Below, one piece after another: positions 25,908-33,325 of a DNA stretch of 64,000 nucleotides. Location: NCBI GenBank assembly GCA_035550655.1, contig DASZOU010000008.1:1-64000 (forward strand), given 5' to 3'. The position numbers were made by a program, and so were the translations under genes. Under the pieces are notes generated by a model. It ran no database searches. It was given only the letters and a program-made list of their open reading frames with translations, and was not told the origin of the DNA. This stretch comes from DASZTV01 sp035550655. GTDB taxonomy: Bacteria > Actinomycetota > Actinomycetes > JAFAQI01. Numbering within the stretch: the stretch's first letter is position 1; each line of letters begins with the position of its first letter.

Positions 25908-26572
25908 GGCGGCACGTTGACCCGAGCCAGGAGTCAATTCCGCTGCGGATTGTGAGGCGGCTCGCTCAGATCGTCCTCAGGCTCTACTTCAGGTTGAGTC
26001 TGAGGGGCGGTGAGCACGTTCCCCAGAGCGGTCCGGTGCTGGTCGCCGGCAACCACTCCGGGTTCCTGGACGGCCCGCTGGTGATGATCATGCTGTCGCG
26101 GCCGTCCTCGTTCCTGGTGAAGTCCGAGCTCTACGACACCGGCTTCCGGCCGGTGCTGCGGTTCGCACGCCAGATCCCGATCATCCGGGGGACGCCGGAC
26201 CGCACGAACCTCCGCAACGGCCTCTCTGTGCTCCGTGGCGACGGCGTCCTCGGGGTTTTCCCGGAGGGGACGCGCGGGACCGGTGAGCTGGTCTCCATCC
26301 AGCACGGGATCGGCTACCTCGCGCTGCACGCCGGCTGCCCGATCGTGCCGGTGGTCTGCACCGGGACCGCCCAGGCCCTCCCGAAAGGCAAGGCGCTGCC
26401 GAGGTTCCGGGCACCGATCGAGATCGTCTTCGGCAAGCCGTTCACGCTCGACGTCAGCGGCGACCCGCGGGCCCGGGCCACCGTCGCGATGGCTGCTGAG
26501 CAGATCCGCCAGCGCCTGCTCGAGCACCTCGCCGAGGTCAATGCCGCGACGGCCCCGTCGCGTCGCGCGTGA
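25904..26572 (+). CDS. 1-acyl-glycerol-3-phosphate acyltransferase (PlsC family)
   Basis: 222 residues. Acyltransferase motif I, NHSGFLD (HX4D), is near residue 47; motif III is VFPEGTRGTGEL and motif IV is CPIVPVVCTGT. One hydrophobic segment near the N-terminus could anchor it at the membrane. The expected reaction is transfer of an acyl chain to lysophosphatidic acid. It is placed between cmk and der, with four-base overlaps at both ends, as in several actinomycetes. Confidence 0.9.
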   Translation: MRRHVDPSQESIPLRIVRRLAQIVLRLYFRLSLRGGEHVPQSGPVLVAGNHSGFLDGPLVMIMLSRPSSFLVKSELYDTGFRPVLRFARQIPIIRGTPDRTNLRNGLSVLRGDGVLGVFPEGTRGTGELVSIQHGIGYLALHAGCPIVPVVCTGTAQALPKGKALPRFRAPIEIVFGKPFTLDVSGDPRARATVAMAAEQIRQRLLEHLAEVNAATAPSRRA

Positions 26573-27912
26573 ACGCCGCAGCCGACGGCCCGGCGCGGCT
26601 GCCGATCGTCGCGGTGATCGGCCGCCCGAACGTCGGCAAGTCGACGCTGGTCAACCGGGTGTTGGGGCGGCGCGAGGCAGTTGTGGAGGATGTGCCGGGT
26701 GTGACGCGTGACCGCGTCACGTACGACGCCCAGTGGGCCGGCCGGGACTTCACCGTGGTCGACACGGGCGGCTGGGAGCCGGACGCCCGCGGCATGGCGG
26801 CCCGGATCGCAGCGGCCGCTGAGCTGGCGGTCGCCGCCGCTGACGTCGTCATCCTCGTGGTCGACGCCACAGTGGGCGCCACGGAGACCGATCTGGCCGT
26901 CGCGAGGGTCCTGCAGCGAAGCGACCGGCCGGTCGTCCTGGCGGCCAACAAGGTGGACTCCGCTGCCGTGGAGGCCGACGCCAGCGCGCTGTGGGGGCTG
27001 GGCTTGGGGGAGCCGATGCCGGTGAGCGCCCTTCACGGCCGCGGCAGCGGCGACCTGCTCGACGCCGTCGTGGCCAAGCTGCCCGACAACCCGGCCGCCC
27101 ACGAACCCGATGTGGTGCCCCGAGTGGCGCTGGCCGGCCGGCCGAACGTCGGGAAGTCGAGCCTGCTCAACCAGCTCGCCGGCGCCGAGCGGGCGCTCGT
27201 CGACGCGGTAGCGGGGACCACTCGCGACCCCGTGGACGAGCTGGTGGATATCGACGGGGAGACATGGCGCTTTATCGACACGGCGGGGCTGCGACGCCGG
27301 GTGAAGGAGGCTTCGGGCGCGGAGTTCTACTCCAGCCTGCGCACCGCCTCGGCGATCGAGGCCGCGCACGTCGTGCTGCTGCTGCTCGACGTGTCCGAGC
27401 CGATCAGCGACCAGGATCTGCGGGTTGCCGACATGGTGGCGGAGGCCGGCCGCGCGATGGTGATCCTGCTCAACAAGTGGGACCTGCTCGACGAAGACCG
27501 CCGGGAGCGGCTCGACCGCGAGATCGAGCGGGAGCTGGCCAGGTTCGGGTGGGCGTCGCGGCTGGCGATCTCCGCCCGGACCGGCCGCGGCGTACAGCGG
27601 ATCGCGCCCGCCATGCGCAGCGCGCTCGAGAGCTGGCACCAGCGGATCGGCACCGGCGAGCTCAACGCGTTCTTCGCGGAGGTGGTGGCCGCAACGCCGC
27701 CACCGGTGCGGGGCGGCAAGCAACCCAAGATCCTGTTCGCCACCCAGCCGGGTACGGCGCCGCCGCGGTTCGTGCTGTTCACCTCGGGCCCGCTGGAGGC
27801 GTCGTACCGGCGCTTCCTCGAGCGGCGGTTGCGGGAGCGGTTCGGCTTCGAGGGAACCCCGATCGAGCTCGCGATCAAAGCCCGCCAGAAGGGCGCGAAG
27901 AAGCCGCGTTGA
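26569..27912 (+). CDS. der: ribosome-assembly GTPase Der (EngA)
   Basis: 447 residues with two consecutive GTPase domains and a KH-like C-terminus. First G1: GRPNVGKSTLVNRVLG, with DTGGWEPD and AANKVD; second G1: GRPNVGKSSLLNQLAG near residue 190, with DTAGLRRR and LNKWDLLDE. The C-terminus (PRFVLFTSGPLEASYRRFLERRL) is the family KH-like domain. It acts in 50S subunit assembly. GTG start overlapping the acyltransferase by four bases. Confidence 0.96.
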   Translation: MNAAADGPARLPIVAVIGRPNVGKSTLVNRVLGRREAVVEDVPGVTRDRVTYDAQWAGRDFTVVDTGGWEPDARGMAARIAAAAELAVAAADVVILVVDATVGATETDLAVARVLQRSDRPVVLAANKVDSAAVEADASALWGLGLGEPMPVSALHGRGSGDLLDAVVAKLPDNPAAHEPDVVPRVALAGRPNVGKSSLLNQLAGAERALVDAVAGTTRDPVDELVDIDGETWRFIDTAGLRRRVKEASGAEFYSSLRTASAIEAAHVVLLLLDVSEPISDQDLRVADMVAEAGRAMVILLNKWDLLDEDRRERLDREIERELARFGWASRLAISARTGRGVQRIAPAMRSALESWHQRIGTGELNAFFAEVVAATPPPVRGGKQPKILFATQPGTAPPRFVLFTSGPLEASYRRFLERRLRERFGFEGTPIELAIKARQKGAKKPR

Positions 27913-27955
27913 GCCATGGGCGACTTCTGTCGGTGCGCGGCGGTATTCAGGCTGC

Positions 27956-28426
27956 GTGACCTCGGAACCCGTCGATCGGATCGCTGCGACACGGGCGAGT
28001 GCCGGCATTCATCTGCTGCGGCCACGACGCGACCGGCTGCGCTACGCAGGACCGTACGTCGTTGCTGCCGCGCTCACGCTTGCCGGCGTGCAGGTGAGCC
28101 TCGCGCCTGAGGGTGCGGCGTACGACCTGATTGCTGACTTCCCGTCAACTGGACCGCGACGGATCCAGGTGAAGACGGTGATGAGCGATTCGTGCCAGTG
28201 CAACCTGTCGCGAAAGGTGTACTGCGGGACCGGCCACGGCGGCCACCGTCGAGCCCTGTACACCGCTGACGCCATCGACTACTTCGCCTGCGTGACGTTT
28301 GCCGGCGCCGTGTATCTCATCCCGATCGATGCCGTGGCGGGCCGGTACACCATCTCGTTGCGGGGTTACTCAGCCTTCCGGCTCGACAACTACGAGCAAG
28401 AGGTCGAGGGTTCGGCGAGCGGTTAG
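27956..28426 (+). CDS. PD-(D/E)XK-like nuclease-fold protein
   Basis: 156 residues. The region AAYDLIADFPSTGPRRIQVKT followed by YFACVTFAGAVYLIPIDAV resembles the PD-(D/E)XK endonuclease domain linked to group I introns (PF11645 type): a D in YDL, the Q-x-K of RIQVKT, then a hydrophobic strand. No group I intron is seen nearby, so this is a free-standing copy. Two cysteines (SDSCQCN) and CGTGHGGH lie in an insertion. The protein ends 14 bases before tRNA-Pro. GTG start. Activity is unproven; Holliday-junction or damage-processing roles are other options. Confidence 0.6.
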   Translation: MTSEPVDRIAATRASAGIHLLRPRRDRLRYAGPYVVAAALTLAGVQVSLAPEGAAYDLIADFPSTGPRRIQVKTVMSDSCQCNLSRKVYCGTGHGGHRRALYTADAIDYFACVTFAGAVYLIPIDAVAGRYTISLRGYSAFRLDNYEQEVEGSASG

Positions 28427-28440
28427 ACTCGCGGCCGCCA

Positions 28441-28514
28441 CGGGCTGTGGCGCAGTTTGGTAGCGCGTCCGGCTGGGGGCCGGGAAGTCGCAGGTTCAAA
28501 TCCTGTCAGCCCGA
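28441..28514 (+). tRNA. tRNA-Pro (anticodon GGG)
   Basis: A complete 74-base cloverleaf. The acceptor stem pairs CGGGCTG with CAGCCCG; D-stem GCGC/GCGC; anticodon stem TCCGG/CCGGG with loop CTGGGGG, so the anticodon GGG is at 28475-28477; T-arm GCAGGTTCAAATCCTGT with one mismatch-free stem. The discriminator is A and CCA is not encoded. An IS481-type element starts ten bases later, so the 3' end of this tRNA may mark an accessory boundary. Confidence 0.95.
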
Positions 28515-28549
28515 CAAATCTAAAACTGACGAAGATCGTTGACACCGAG

Positions 28550-28570
28550 GTCTCCCGTTCCTAGGGAGAC
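28550..28570 (+). promoter_or_regulatory. hairpin before the transposase start
   Basis: GTCTCCC (28550-28556) pairs with GGGAGAC (28564-28570) around a seven-base loop, three bases ahead of the transposase ATG. Such start-blocking hairpins are known in IS elements as protection from transcripts that run in from outside; here a tRNA transcript would be the likely source. Confidence 0.5.
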
Positions 28571-28573
28571 TCG

Positions 28574-29503
28574 ATGAGCCTTTCGACGACCGACCGTCAG
28601 ATCAAGCACCGCCTCGCCGTGCTGCGCCATGCCGAGGAGGTCACCGGAAACGTTGCGGCGACGTGCCGGTACTACGGGATCAGCCGGACCCTGTTCTACA
28701 AGTGGCGACGACGTTTTGACGAGCTTGGCCCGGCGGGCCTGGCCGACCGGTCGCGGCGGCCTAAGACCAGCCCGCGAGCGACCGACCCGGAGGTCGTAGG
28801 GCGGATCATCTATCTGCGGCAGCACTACCACTTCGGGCCGATGAAGATCTCGATGTACCTCAAGCGCTACCACGACGTCGAGGTCTCCCCGTCCGGGGTC
28901 TGGCGGATCCTCAAACGCGCCGGCCTGCCCCGCCTTCCTGCCAACGCCCGCTACCAACCCAAAGCCACCAGGTGGAAGCGGTACGAGAAGCAACTACCCG
29001 GCCACCAGGTCCAAATCGACGTCAAGTTCGTTGCCCCGCTGGCCGGTGCAGCCCGCCGCCGGCGCTACTACCAGTTCACCGCGATCGACGACTGCACTCG
29101 CCTGCGCGTACTGCGGATCTACCCGACGCTGAATCAGAAGACCGCGATCCAGTTCCTCGACTACGTCGCCCAGAAGCTGCCGTTCCGCATCCACCAGGTC
29201 CAGACCGACAACGGCCCGGAGTTCCAGTCCGCCTTCCACTACCACCTGCTCGACCGCGGCATCGGTCACGTCTACATCAAGCCCGCCACGCCACGCCTTA
29301 ACGGCAAAGTGGAAAGAAGCCACCGCATCGACGCCGAGGAGTTCTACCGGCTCCTCGACGGCACCCTCATCGACGACGCCAAGGTCTTCAACGACAAGCT
29401 CCAAGAGTGGGAGGACTACTACAACTACGATCGCCCCCACGGAGCTCTCGGCGGGCAAACACCCTACGAGCGGTTACGCACCAAGACCGAGACCTCGGCG
29501 TAG
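28574..29503 (+). CDS. IS481-family transposase
   Basis: 309 residues. N-terminal helix-turn-helix (RLAVLRHAEEVTGNVAATCRYYGISRTLFYKWRRRF, about 12-46) and a second HTH-like region, then the rve integrase core with the DDE set: D in VQIDVKFVAPL, D in QVQTDNGPEFQSAF, and E in NGKVERSHRIDAEEFY. The end is typical (YNYDRPHGALGGQTPYERL). The gene is complete and undamaged, so the element may be active or a recent arrival. Confidence 0.93.
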   Translation: MSLSTTDRQIKHRLAVLRHAEEVTGNVAATCRYYGISRTLFYKWRRRFDELGPAGLADRSRRPKTSPRATDPEVVGRIIYLRQHYHFGPMKISMYLKRYHDVEVSPSGVWRILKRAGLPRLPANARYQPKATRWKRYEKQLPGHQVQIDVKFVAPLAGAARRRRYYQFTAIDDCTRLRVLRIYPTLNQKTAIQFLDYVAQKLPFRIHQVQTDNGPEFQSAFHYHLLDRGIGHVYIKPATPRLNGKVERSHRIDAEEFYRLLDGTLIDDAKVFNDKLQEWEDYYNYDRPHGALGGQTPYERLRTKTETSA

Positions 29504-29548
29504 CCGATGATCGTCAGTCACACAGGCCCACCGCTCTGATGTATGACT

Positions 29549-29569
29549 TCGCCTGATGCCGTCAGGCGA
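29549..29569 (-). terminator. hairpin after the secreted repeat protein gene
   Basis: Perfect eight-pair stem TCGCCTGA / TCAGGCGA with loop TGCCG, located between the IS element and the stop of the minus-strand gene. It can serve as a terminator for that gene, although no U-rich run follows. Confidence 0.5.
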
Positions 29570-29593
29570 CGCGGTCCGCTCGTTTGCCCCGGA

Positions 29594-30622
29594 TCATGCT
29601 TGGACTGCTACCACCGCCGACTTGTCTGATGATGTCTGGCCTGACACAAGACATGACCCCGCAGTGCTGCACGCAGTGCTCAGCGGGAAGGAAATCGATC
29701 CGAGGTCACGGGAAGCGGTGATGCGTCCGGAGACAAGGCGTGAGACGTGTGGACTCGATCCAGCAGCGACCCCGATGCATTGAGTTGCCGACCAGCACGC
29801 GAGATGTCCGATCCCGGGGTTGCTCATTCGGCTTACGGGCTTTCCGTCACGAATGCTTACCAGGTACTGGGTAATCGTGTTCCCGCGCACGCTGTCAGCG
29901 ATTGCGAGGCAGCGCGTCTCCGTTCCGCAAGAGACCTGGCCGATCTCGAACAGGTCCGTCCTGACGTGCGTGACGCCTACGCGGGTGCCGTTGATGGGGA
30001 CCACTACCCCATGGGACCGGAAGACGGTCCGAGCCATGGCTCCGACCGCGACGCATTTTGAAGGCCCGGAGCAAGACACGGACTGCAGCGAAGTCGTTCC
30101 GGTGACTGGGGCAGCGCTTACTGACTTGTCGCCCATCGTGACGAAGGCGATCTTGCCGGTGGAATGAATGCGCGGAGGAGCGTTCATCTCGTGCTCCCCG
30201 ACCACCACGCAGGCCGTGGCGGAGGTGCACGAGATCGCTGTCGCGGAGGTCATGCCGAGTACCCGCGATGTCGCCTGCGGCTTGCCCGCCACTGTCCACT
30301 CGATGGATCCATCGATGTCGAGCAGCGCGCAGGCGGTCGTGGTTGGGCAAGCGACCATGTAGGTGCCGTAGCCAACCGGCTGCGGCGCTGAGGGGACTCC
30401 ATTCGTGACGTGAACGAGTCCGGCCCGACCGTTTGACTCGCTTACCGATGCCCAGCAATCTCCCTTGCCGGGGCAACTCACGCCGTTGATCTTCGAAACA
30501 TCTCGGATCACGTGGGCTGACCCGATCCTGATCGCACCAGCCGCCACTGCTGGGCTGGTGCCGAGGACCGCGGCAACGACGGCAATACCTGCGGCCCACG
30601 AGACATGGGTGGTCCGGTTCAC
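29594..30622 (-). CDS. secreted protein with seven CX5C repeats
   Basis: 342 residues, no family recognised by name. A Sec signal peptide (AAGIAVVAAVLGTSPAVAA, cleavage near residue 28) is followed by seven repeats, each with a hydrophobic strand ending in [SA]C-x5-C-[VLWI]: cysteines at 50/56, 92/98, 132/138, 184/190, 232/238, 276/282 and 318/324. There are no other cysteines. Spacing of 40-52 residues and seven units suggest a seven-bladed beta-propeller with a small disulphide loop in each blade. It starts (GTG) 21 bases after the stop of the giant glycine-rich protein gene on the same strand, so the two are likely cotranscribed. Location: cell surface or secreted. Function unknown. Confidence 0.8.
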   Translation of the reverse strand: MNRTTHVSWAAGIAVVAAVLGTSPAVAAGAIRIGSAHVIRDVSKINGVSCPGKGDCWASVSESNGRAGLVHVTNGVPSAPQPVGYGTYMVACPTTTACALLDIDGSIEWTVAGKPQATSRVLGMTSATAISCTSATACVVVGEHEMNAPPRIHSTGKIAFVTMGDKSVSAAPVTGTTSLQSVSCSGPSKCVAVGAMARTVFRSHGVVVPINGTRVGVTHVRTDLFEIGQVSCGTETRCLAIADSVRGNTITQYLVSIRDGKPVSRMSNPGIGHLACWSATQCIGVAAGSSPHVSRLVSGRITASRDLGSISFPLSTACSTAGSCLVSGQTSSDKSAVVAVQA

Positions 30623-30643
30623 GCGCGTCCGATCATCGTCATC

Positions 30644-32992
30644 TCAGCTGAGGCTGTAGGTGAAGTGGTCACCGGCGACCGCCGCGCTCTTGCCGTACGG
30701 ACCGGTCACCAAGACGTTGACCGATCCTGCTCCGGAGTGGCTCGGAGCAACCGCCGTGATCTGGTTGTCGGAGTCGACAGTGAACGACGTCGCGGCGGTG
30801 CTACCGAAGCTCACCACGGTGGCGCCGGTCAGGCCGGTGCCGGTGATGACGACGCTTGTGCCACCTCCCGTCGGCCCGGAGGTGGGAGAGATCGACGTGA
30901 CCGCTGGCGGTTTGACGAAAGCGAACTGGTCGCTTGCCACCGCGGCGCTGTGCCCGGCGGGTCCAACGACCGACACCGCTACTGTTCCAGCGCCGCGCGC
31001 TGGTGATACGGCAGTGATCTGGCTGTCAGAGTTGACGGTGAAGGACGCGGCAGCGGTCGGACCGAAGCTCACTGCTGTCGCATCGGAGAACCTGGTGCCG
31101 GTGATCACGACCGTCGTTCCACCTTTGGTGGACCCTGACGTTGGTGCGATCGAGGCGATTGCCGGTTTGCCTGCGTTGTGGTCGCCGACGATGTCTTGTC
31201 CGACGGCGGTTCCAGCGGAGCCGGCCGCTCCTGGTCCGGCCACTGTTGTGCTGTTGTTCGCTCCGGGAGTTCCCGCGGGATCACCGGCACCGCCACCGCC
31301 GCCCTTCCCGCCCGCACCGCCAGCCCCGCCGGCGACCTGTGTGCCGGCTGTGATGCGGTCATTGGTGAAGGTCGCCGCGGGCGAAAGGACGAACGTCACA
31401 GTCGAGTTGATCGCGCCTCCTGCGGCGTTGCCGCCGACCCCGGAGGCCGAGCCGTTGCCACCCTGTCCCCCGTTCCCGCCATCGCCGCCCGGGGCGACCT
31501 TGTCGTTGGCGCCAGTTCCACCCGCGCCACCCGCGCCGCCCGCGCCACCTTGGCCACCCGCGGGGCCGGCTCCGCCGGGATAGGCGTACGCGCTGTTGGA
31601 ATCGAAGGTGCTCGCACCGATCGTCATCGCACCCGTGTTGTAGATGGCGCCGCCACTGCCGCCACCACCTGCGCCGCCGGAGTTCGTCGCGGGGACCGCG
31701 CTACCGCCGTTCCCGCCGTCGTCTCCCGCAGCACCGCCGGCCCCACCCCCACCTCTTCCGCCGGGGCCGCCGCTACCTCCCCTGCCGTTCGCGCCCGCCG
31801 GTCCCCCGCCCCCGCCGTTTGCGGCGCAACCGAAGAAGGTCGAAGCATCGTCGATAGTTAGCGTTCCGGCGTTGTAGATCGCCCCGCCGAACCCGCTGCC
31901 GGCGGCACCGCCATTGCCCCCTGCCCCTCCGTTACCTCCGCCGCCCCCGAGCCCTCCACTGCCGCCTGAGCCGAAGCAGGTTTCCTCTTCGTTGGTCCCG
32001 CCCCGCCCACCGGCTCCCCCCCCGCCGCCGTTGCCAGCCGCGCCGCCCTTGCCCCCGCTGCCACCCCAGCCGCCGTTTGCGGCGTCGTATTCGAAGGTGG
32101 AGGCCACCACACTCACCGTCGCCTTCGCGGCGTTGTAGATCGCGCCGCCCTTGCCGTCAGAGCCGTTGCCGCCCGAGGAGCCGTTGCCGCCGTTGCCGCC
32201 GAGCCCACCGCTGCCTCCTGAACCGCCGTTGGCGCATCCCGAGGGCGTGGATCCTGCGCCGCCTGCACCGCCGGCGCCTCCGTTGCCGCCGTTGCCGCCG
32301 TTGCCGCCCTGGCCGCCCTCGGCGTAGTTGAAGATGAACAGGTCGCCGCTGAGGGTCAGGGTCCCTGAGTTGGAGATTGCGCCGCCCTGCGCGGCTACCC
32401 CATTCGCGCCGGGAGTGACGACAGTCCCTCCGTCCACGCCGTCGCCTCCGGCCCCGCCAGTGCCGCCGTGTGATCCGGCGGTGCCAGCAGCGCCGGCGGT
32501 CGCCGCCTTCGCGACCTTCAGATGTCCGCCAGCGGTGAGCGAGAGGTCCACCACTCTCAGCGTCGACCCTGCGGTGACCGTGAAGATTCGGGAGAGGTTC
32601 TCGCCGCTCAGGGCAACGGTGCCGGGTGAAGCAGTGCCCGCGTCGGGATCCGGGGCATCCCCGGGAGGTGCGAGCAGCGTTACGTTGACATTGTTCGTCA
32701 GCAGGAACGGGGTCGCCGATGTTGCTACACCGGATGCGTTGTACGTCGTCGGCACGTTGACGGTCGTGCCGGTACAGGAGCTGGCGAACTGGTACGTACC
32801 ACTCGTCGTGACCGCCGCTTGAACCGCCGAGGTGGTACACGCGATGACGGTGGGCGCTCCATCTGCCCGCGCTGGAAGTGCCGGCCATACGGTGAGTCCG
32901 GTAGCGATGACAACCGTCGCAGCGGCCATCAAAACGGCGCCGCGGGCCAACGCCCGCCGCGAATGCACTCCGAAAGCAAGCTTCGCTGACAT
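30644..32992 (-). CDS. giant Gly-rich (PGRS-like) GGAI-repeat surface protein with two IPT/TIG domains
   Basis: About 782 residues. The N-terminus is basic, followed by a signal helix (LMAAATVVIATGLTVWPALPARA). After a strand-rich part (about 50-165) comes a region of 400 residues full of GGxGG repeats like mycobacterial PGRS. Within it GGAI[YS]N units recur at about residues 203, 282, 369, 447 and 525, each followed by a strand and ASTF-x-x-N-like words, as in chlamydial Pmp beta-helices. Two IPT/TIG immunoglobulin-like domains finish the protein (about 611-695 and 698-782: PTSGSTKGGTTVVITGTRF, PTSGPTGGGTSVVITGTGL). The start is ATG 32992; the frame reaches further up but without signal-like features. 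Probably exported and cell-surface or adhesive; not proven. Confidence 0.82.
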   Translation of the reverse strand: MSAKLAFGVHSRRALARGAVLMAAATVVIATGLTVWPALPARADGAPTVIACTTSAVQAAVTTSGTYQFASSCTGTTVNVPTTYNASGVATSATPFLLTNNVNVTLLAPPGDAPDPDAGTASPGTVALSGENLSRIFTVTAGSTLRVVDLSLTAGGHLKVAKAATAGAAGTAGSHGGTGGAGGDGVDGGTVVTPGANGVAAQGGAISNSGTLTLSGDLFIFNYAEGGQGGNGGNGGNGGAGGAGGAGSTPSGCANGGSGGSGGLGGNGGNGSSGGNGSDGKGGAIYNAAKATVSVVASTFEYDAANGGWGGSGGKGGAAGNGGGGGAGGRGGTNEEETCFGSGGSGGLGGGGGNGGAGGNGGAAGSGFGGAIYNAGTLTIDDASTFFGCAANGGGGGPAGANGRGGSGGPGGRGGGGAGGAAGDDGGNGGSAVPATNSGGAGGGGSGGAIYNTGAMTIGASTFDSNSAYAYPGGAGPAGGQGGAGGAGGAGGTGANDKVAPGGDGGNGGQGGNGSASGVGGNAAGGAINSTVTFVLSPAATFTNDRITAGTQVAGGAGGAGGKGGGGGAGDPAGTPGANNSTTVAGPGAAGSAGTAVGQDIVGDHNAGKPAIASIAPTSGSTKGGTTVVITGTRFSDATAVSFGPTAAASFTVNSDSQITAVSPARGAGTVAVSVVGPAGHSAAVASDQFAFVKPPAVTSISPTSGPTGGGTSVVITGTGLTGATVVSFGSTAATSFTVDSDNQITAVAPSHSGAGSVNVLVTGPYGKSAAVAGDHFTYSLS

Positions 32993-33325
32993 CCCACCCC
33001 AACTCTCCCGATGCAACCCGGCACTAGCGCATGTACCGCACCCGAGCCGGTGCGTTTGCAGCCCCTGTGCCGCGGGCGTTCCTGTGCTGGGTCGTCGGTC
33101 AGGGACTGGCATAGCGCCGCGCGGGCAACGCGCACCCTACTTCGCTCCAACTTCGCCCGCCGGCGTCACGGACTAGGACAATCCCTAGTCTCAGACGACC
33201 GTCACGTTCTCTCGCCAACGTCCTCGGCTGTGGGCGAGCTGATGGTCGCGTGCTGAGCCCGCCATCCTCCGGCACAATGCCGGTTGGCGTCGCTGGGCCA
33301 GGTTCGGGAGGAGGGCAGACAGACG
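32993..33325. promoter_or_regulatory. 333-bp divergent intergenic region
   Basis: The stretch between the glycine-rich protein gene and the LAL regulator gene contains no convincing gene. It holds an inverted repeat GACTAGG-N6-CCTAGTC at 33171-33190, and GGAGGAGGG at 33308-33316 as the ribosome site for the regulator. Promoters for both directions must lie here; no clear -35/-10 pair stood out. Confidence 0.6.
33171..33190. promoter_or_regulatory. candidate operator GACTAGG-N6-CCTAGTC
   Basis: Perfect seven-base inverted repeat with a six-base centre between the divergent LAL regulator and the glycine-rich protein gene. Dyads of this size suit LuxR/NarL-type HTH dimers, so the neighbouring LAL regulator is the first candidate to bind it. 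Confidence 0.45.

Larger units (their letters stand above)
28525..29518 (+). mobile_element. IS481-family insertion sequence, complete
   Basis: 994-bp element with one transposase gene and imperfect 30-bp terminal inverted repeats at 28525-28554 and 29489-29518: 24 of 30 bases match, with ACTGACGA at the outer tip and CCGAGGTCTC at the inner end. The right repeat overlaps the end of the transposase gene. No clear target-site duplication is visible on comparing the flanks (ATCTAAA before, CACACAG after). It sits ten bases downstream of tRNA-Pro. Confidence 0.88.

Noticed and set aside
28441..28514. tRNA-Pro as attachment site of the accessory region
   Set aside because: Its 3' end (GCAGGTTCAAATCCTGTCAGCCCGA) is not repeated at the other boundary, which instead carries a tRNA-Lys half.
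29556..29783. Plus-strand open frame of 75 codons after the IS element
   Set aside because: Overlaps the 3' end of the secreted CX5C protein gene on the other strand and shows no coding features.
31300..32400. CRISPR-like or satellite repeat in the glycine-rich gene
   Set aside because: The repeats are short, imperfect and in frame (GGN codons), with no spacer structure; no CRISPR array or cas gene is seen in the window.
30660..32822. Pro/Ala-rich open frames opposite the glycine-rich protein
   Set aside because: Antisense of GGxGG-coding repeats always yields PP/AA-rich frames; the minus strand has signal peptide and IPT/TIG domains.
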